Below are positions 11,547 to 12,005 of a stretch of 12,005 bases of DNA, piece by piece. Numbering within the stretch: position 1 is the first letter of the stretch; each line of letters opens with the position of its first letter. The stretch is from Caryophanales bacterium UBA3210. Lineage in GTDB: Bacteria; Bacillota_I; Bacilli_A; RFN20; CAG-449. The notes under the pieces are model-generated. The model did no database searches. It was not told the origin of the DNA and saw only the letters and a list, made by a program, of their open reading frames with translations. The translations under genes and the position numbers were made by a program. The DNA is taken from positions 1-12,005 of the forward strand of contig DEWM01000076.1 in the NCBI GenBank assembly GCA_002363635.1. Reading direction: 5' to 3'.

Positions 11547-12005
11547 TTATTTTGATTTTTTTCTAAGTTCTTTAAAGTATTTATCAATTATTGGTATCCC
11601 AATGATTAGAATTTGAACGGCTAGAGCAATACCGAATACTAAAGCAATGTGTTGAATTGTTTTTTGGTAATAAATATAGAAAGAGTTTGCAAGTGACCAG
11701 GATGTTACTGATAACAAGATATATGTGAATTTCTTTCTTCCAAAGAAGTAGTTAATAATTGTGACTATTGTTGTTACTACTGGGATAAAGAATAATGATA
11801 ATTTAGCTTTATCTATACCCATTGAGTCAAAGTAGTTTGACATAATCATTATGGTTAATGCAAAGATTACTGTTAGGTTGGAAACAATTAGTATGGTTTT
11901 AATTCTAATTTCTTTATTTTTTAATTTCTTTTCTTCATCTGTGGATAATTCATCATATACATGATCTTGATACATATATTCAATTGATACGTTAAAAAGA
12001 TTTGC
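11547..12005 (-). CDS. XRE-family regulator with four membrane helices, 5' part outside the window
   Basis: The reading frame stays open to the right edge, so the N-terminus is missing; 152 residues are visible. They begin ANLFNVSIEYMYQD, which fits the last helix of an XRE domain (compare KLFDVSTDQLLG in the 8772 gene). A charged linker (ELSTDEEKKLKNKEIR) and four hydrophobic segments follow, at about visible residues 37-60, 71-90, 95-113 and 121-141, ending in a basic tail. The internal ATG at 11975 has no ribosome binding site and would cut the XRE match, so I reject it as the start. The protein is probably a membrane-bound regulator like the 8772 product, but without visible cysteine pairs. 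It converges on the lipoprotein gene. Confidence 0.75.
   Translation of the reverse strand, partial: ANLFNVSIEYMYQDHVYDELSTDEEKKLKNKEIRIKTILIVSNLTVIFALTIMIMSNYFDSMGIDKAKLSLFFIPVVTTIVTIINYFFGRKKFTYILLSVTSWSLANSFYIYYQKTIQHIALVFGIALAVQILIIGIPIIDKYFKELRKKSK

Noticed and set aside
11973..11975. ATG at 11975 as the start of the four-helix protein
   Set aside because: No ribosome binding site, and the open frame beyond it encodes what looks like the end of an XRE domain, so the gene is cut by the window edge.
1..12005. UGA read as tryptophan (Mycoplasma code), CRISPR arrays, insertion sequences
   Set aside because: All clear genes are full length in the standard code with TGG for Trp; I found no regularly spaced repeats and no transposase.

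Overview
The window is AT-rich, low-GC Gram-positive-type DNA, probably from the Bacilli or Erysipelotrichia and their wall-poor relatives (RF39- or Acholeplasma-like gut bacteria). The signs are strong AGGAGG-type ribosome binding sites, short hairpin-plus-T terminators, a fused IIA-IIB-IIC fructose permease, DeoR and XRE regulators, and a lipoprotein with an InlB/Flg_new repeat. All long genes read through with TGG for Trp and stop at TAA or TAG, so the standard code fits and a UGA-Trp Mycoplasma is unlikely. The taxon is an inference; no rRNA is present.

Layout. Bases 1-204 hold a tRNA-Ala(TGC) with its terminator. Bases 205-776 have no convincing gene but an unusual density of hairpins, two with T-tracts only on the minus strand, which may include a small RNA. 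Bases 777-1589 (minus) encode a six-helix membrane protein of HdeD/DUF308 type with a charged N-terminal tail. Bases 1655-7357 (minus) are one operon read fruR-fruK-fruA-ptsH-ptsI. It encodes a DeoR-type regulator, 1-phosphofructokinase, the fructose permease EIIABC, HPr and Enzyme I, and ends in an 11-bp perfect hairpin. The operon therefore encodes the whole chain from PEP through EI, HPr, EIIA and EIIB to fructose-1-phosphate, and then fructose-1,6-bisphosphate. The HPr has the catalytic His15 but lacks the regulatory Ser46.

The 301-bp divergent gap 7358-7658 is full of dyads and repeats that look like operators. To its right, on the plus strand, are two small unrecognised proteins (7659-7985 and 8090-8437) that look like diverged paralogues, each with its own terminator.

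Bases 8482-11975 form a second unit: a strong extended -10 promoter and a terminator that bracket a possible ~135-nt small RNA; a second promoter overlapping a palindrome; an XRE regulator with a zinc ribbon and membrane helices; and a 599-residue lipoprotein just behind it. An identical 34-nt terminator sequence lies on either side of this unit. Converging on it from the right edge is a partial gene whose visible start reads as the end of another XRE domain followed by four membrane helices. The unit may be an envelope-sensing module of two membrane-bound XRE proteins around a lipoprotein. That functional reading is inference from architecture and order.
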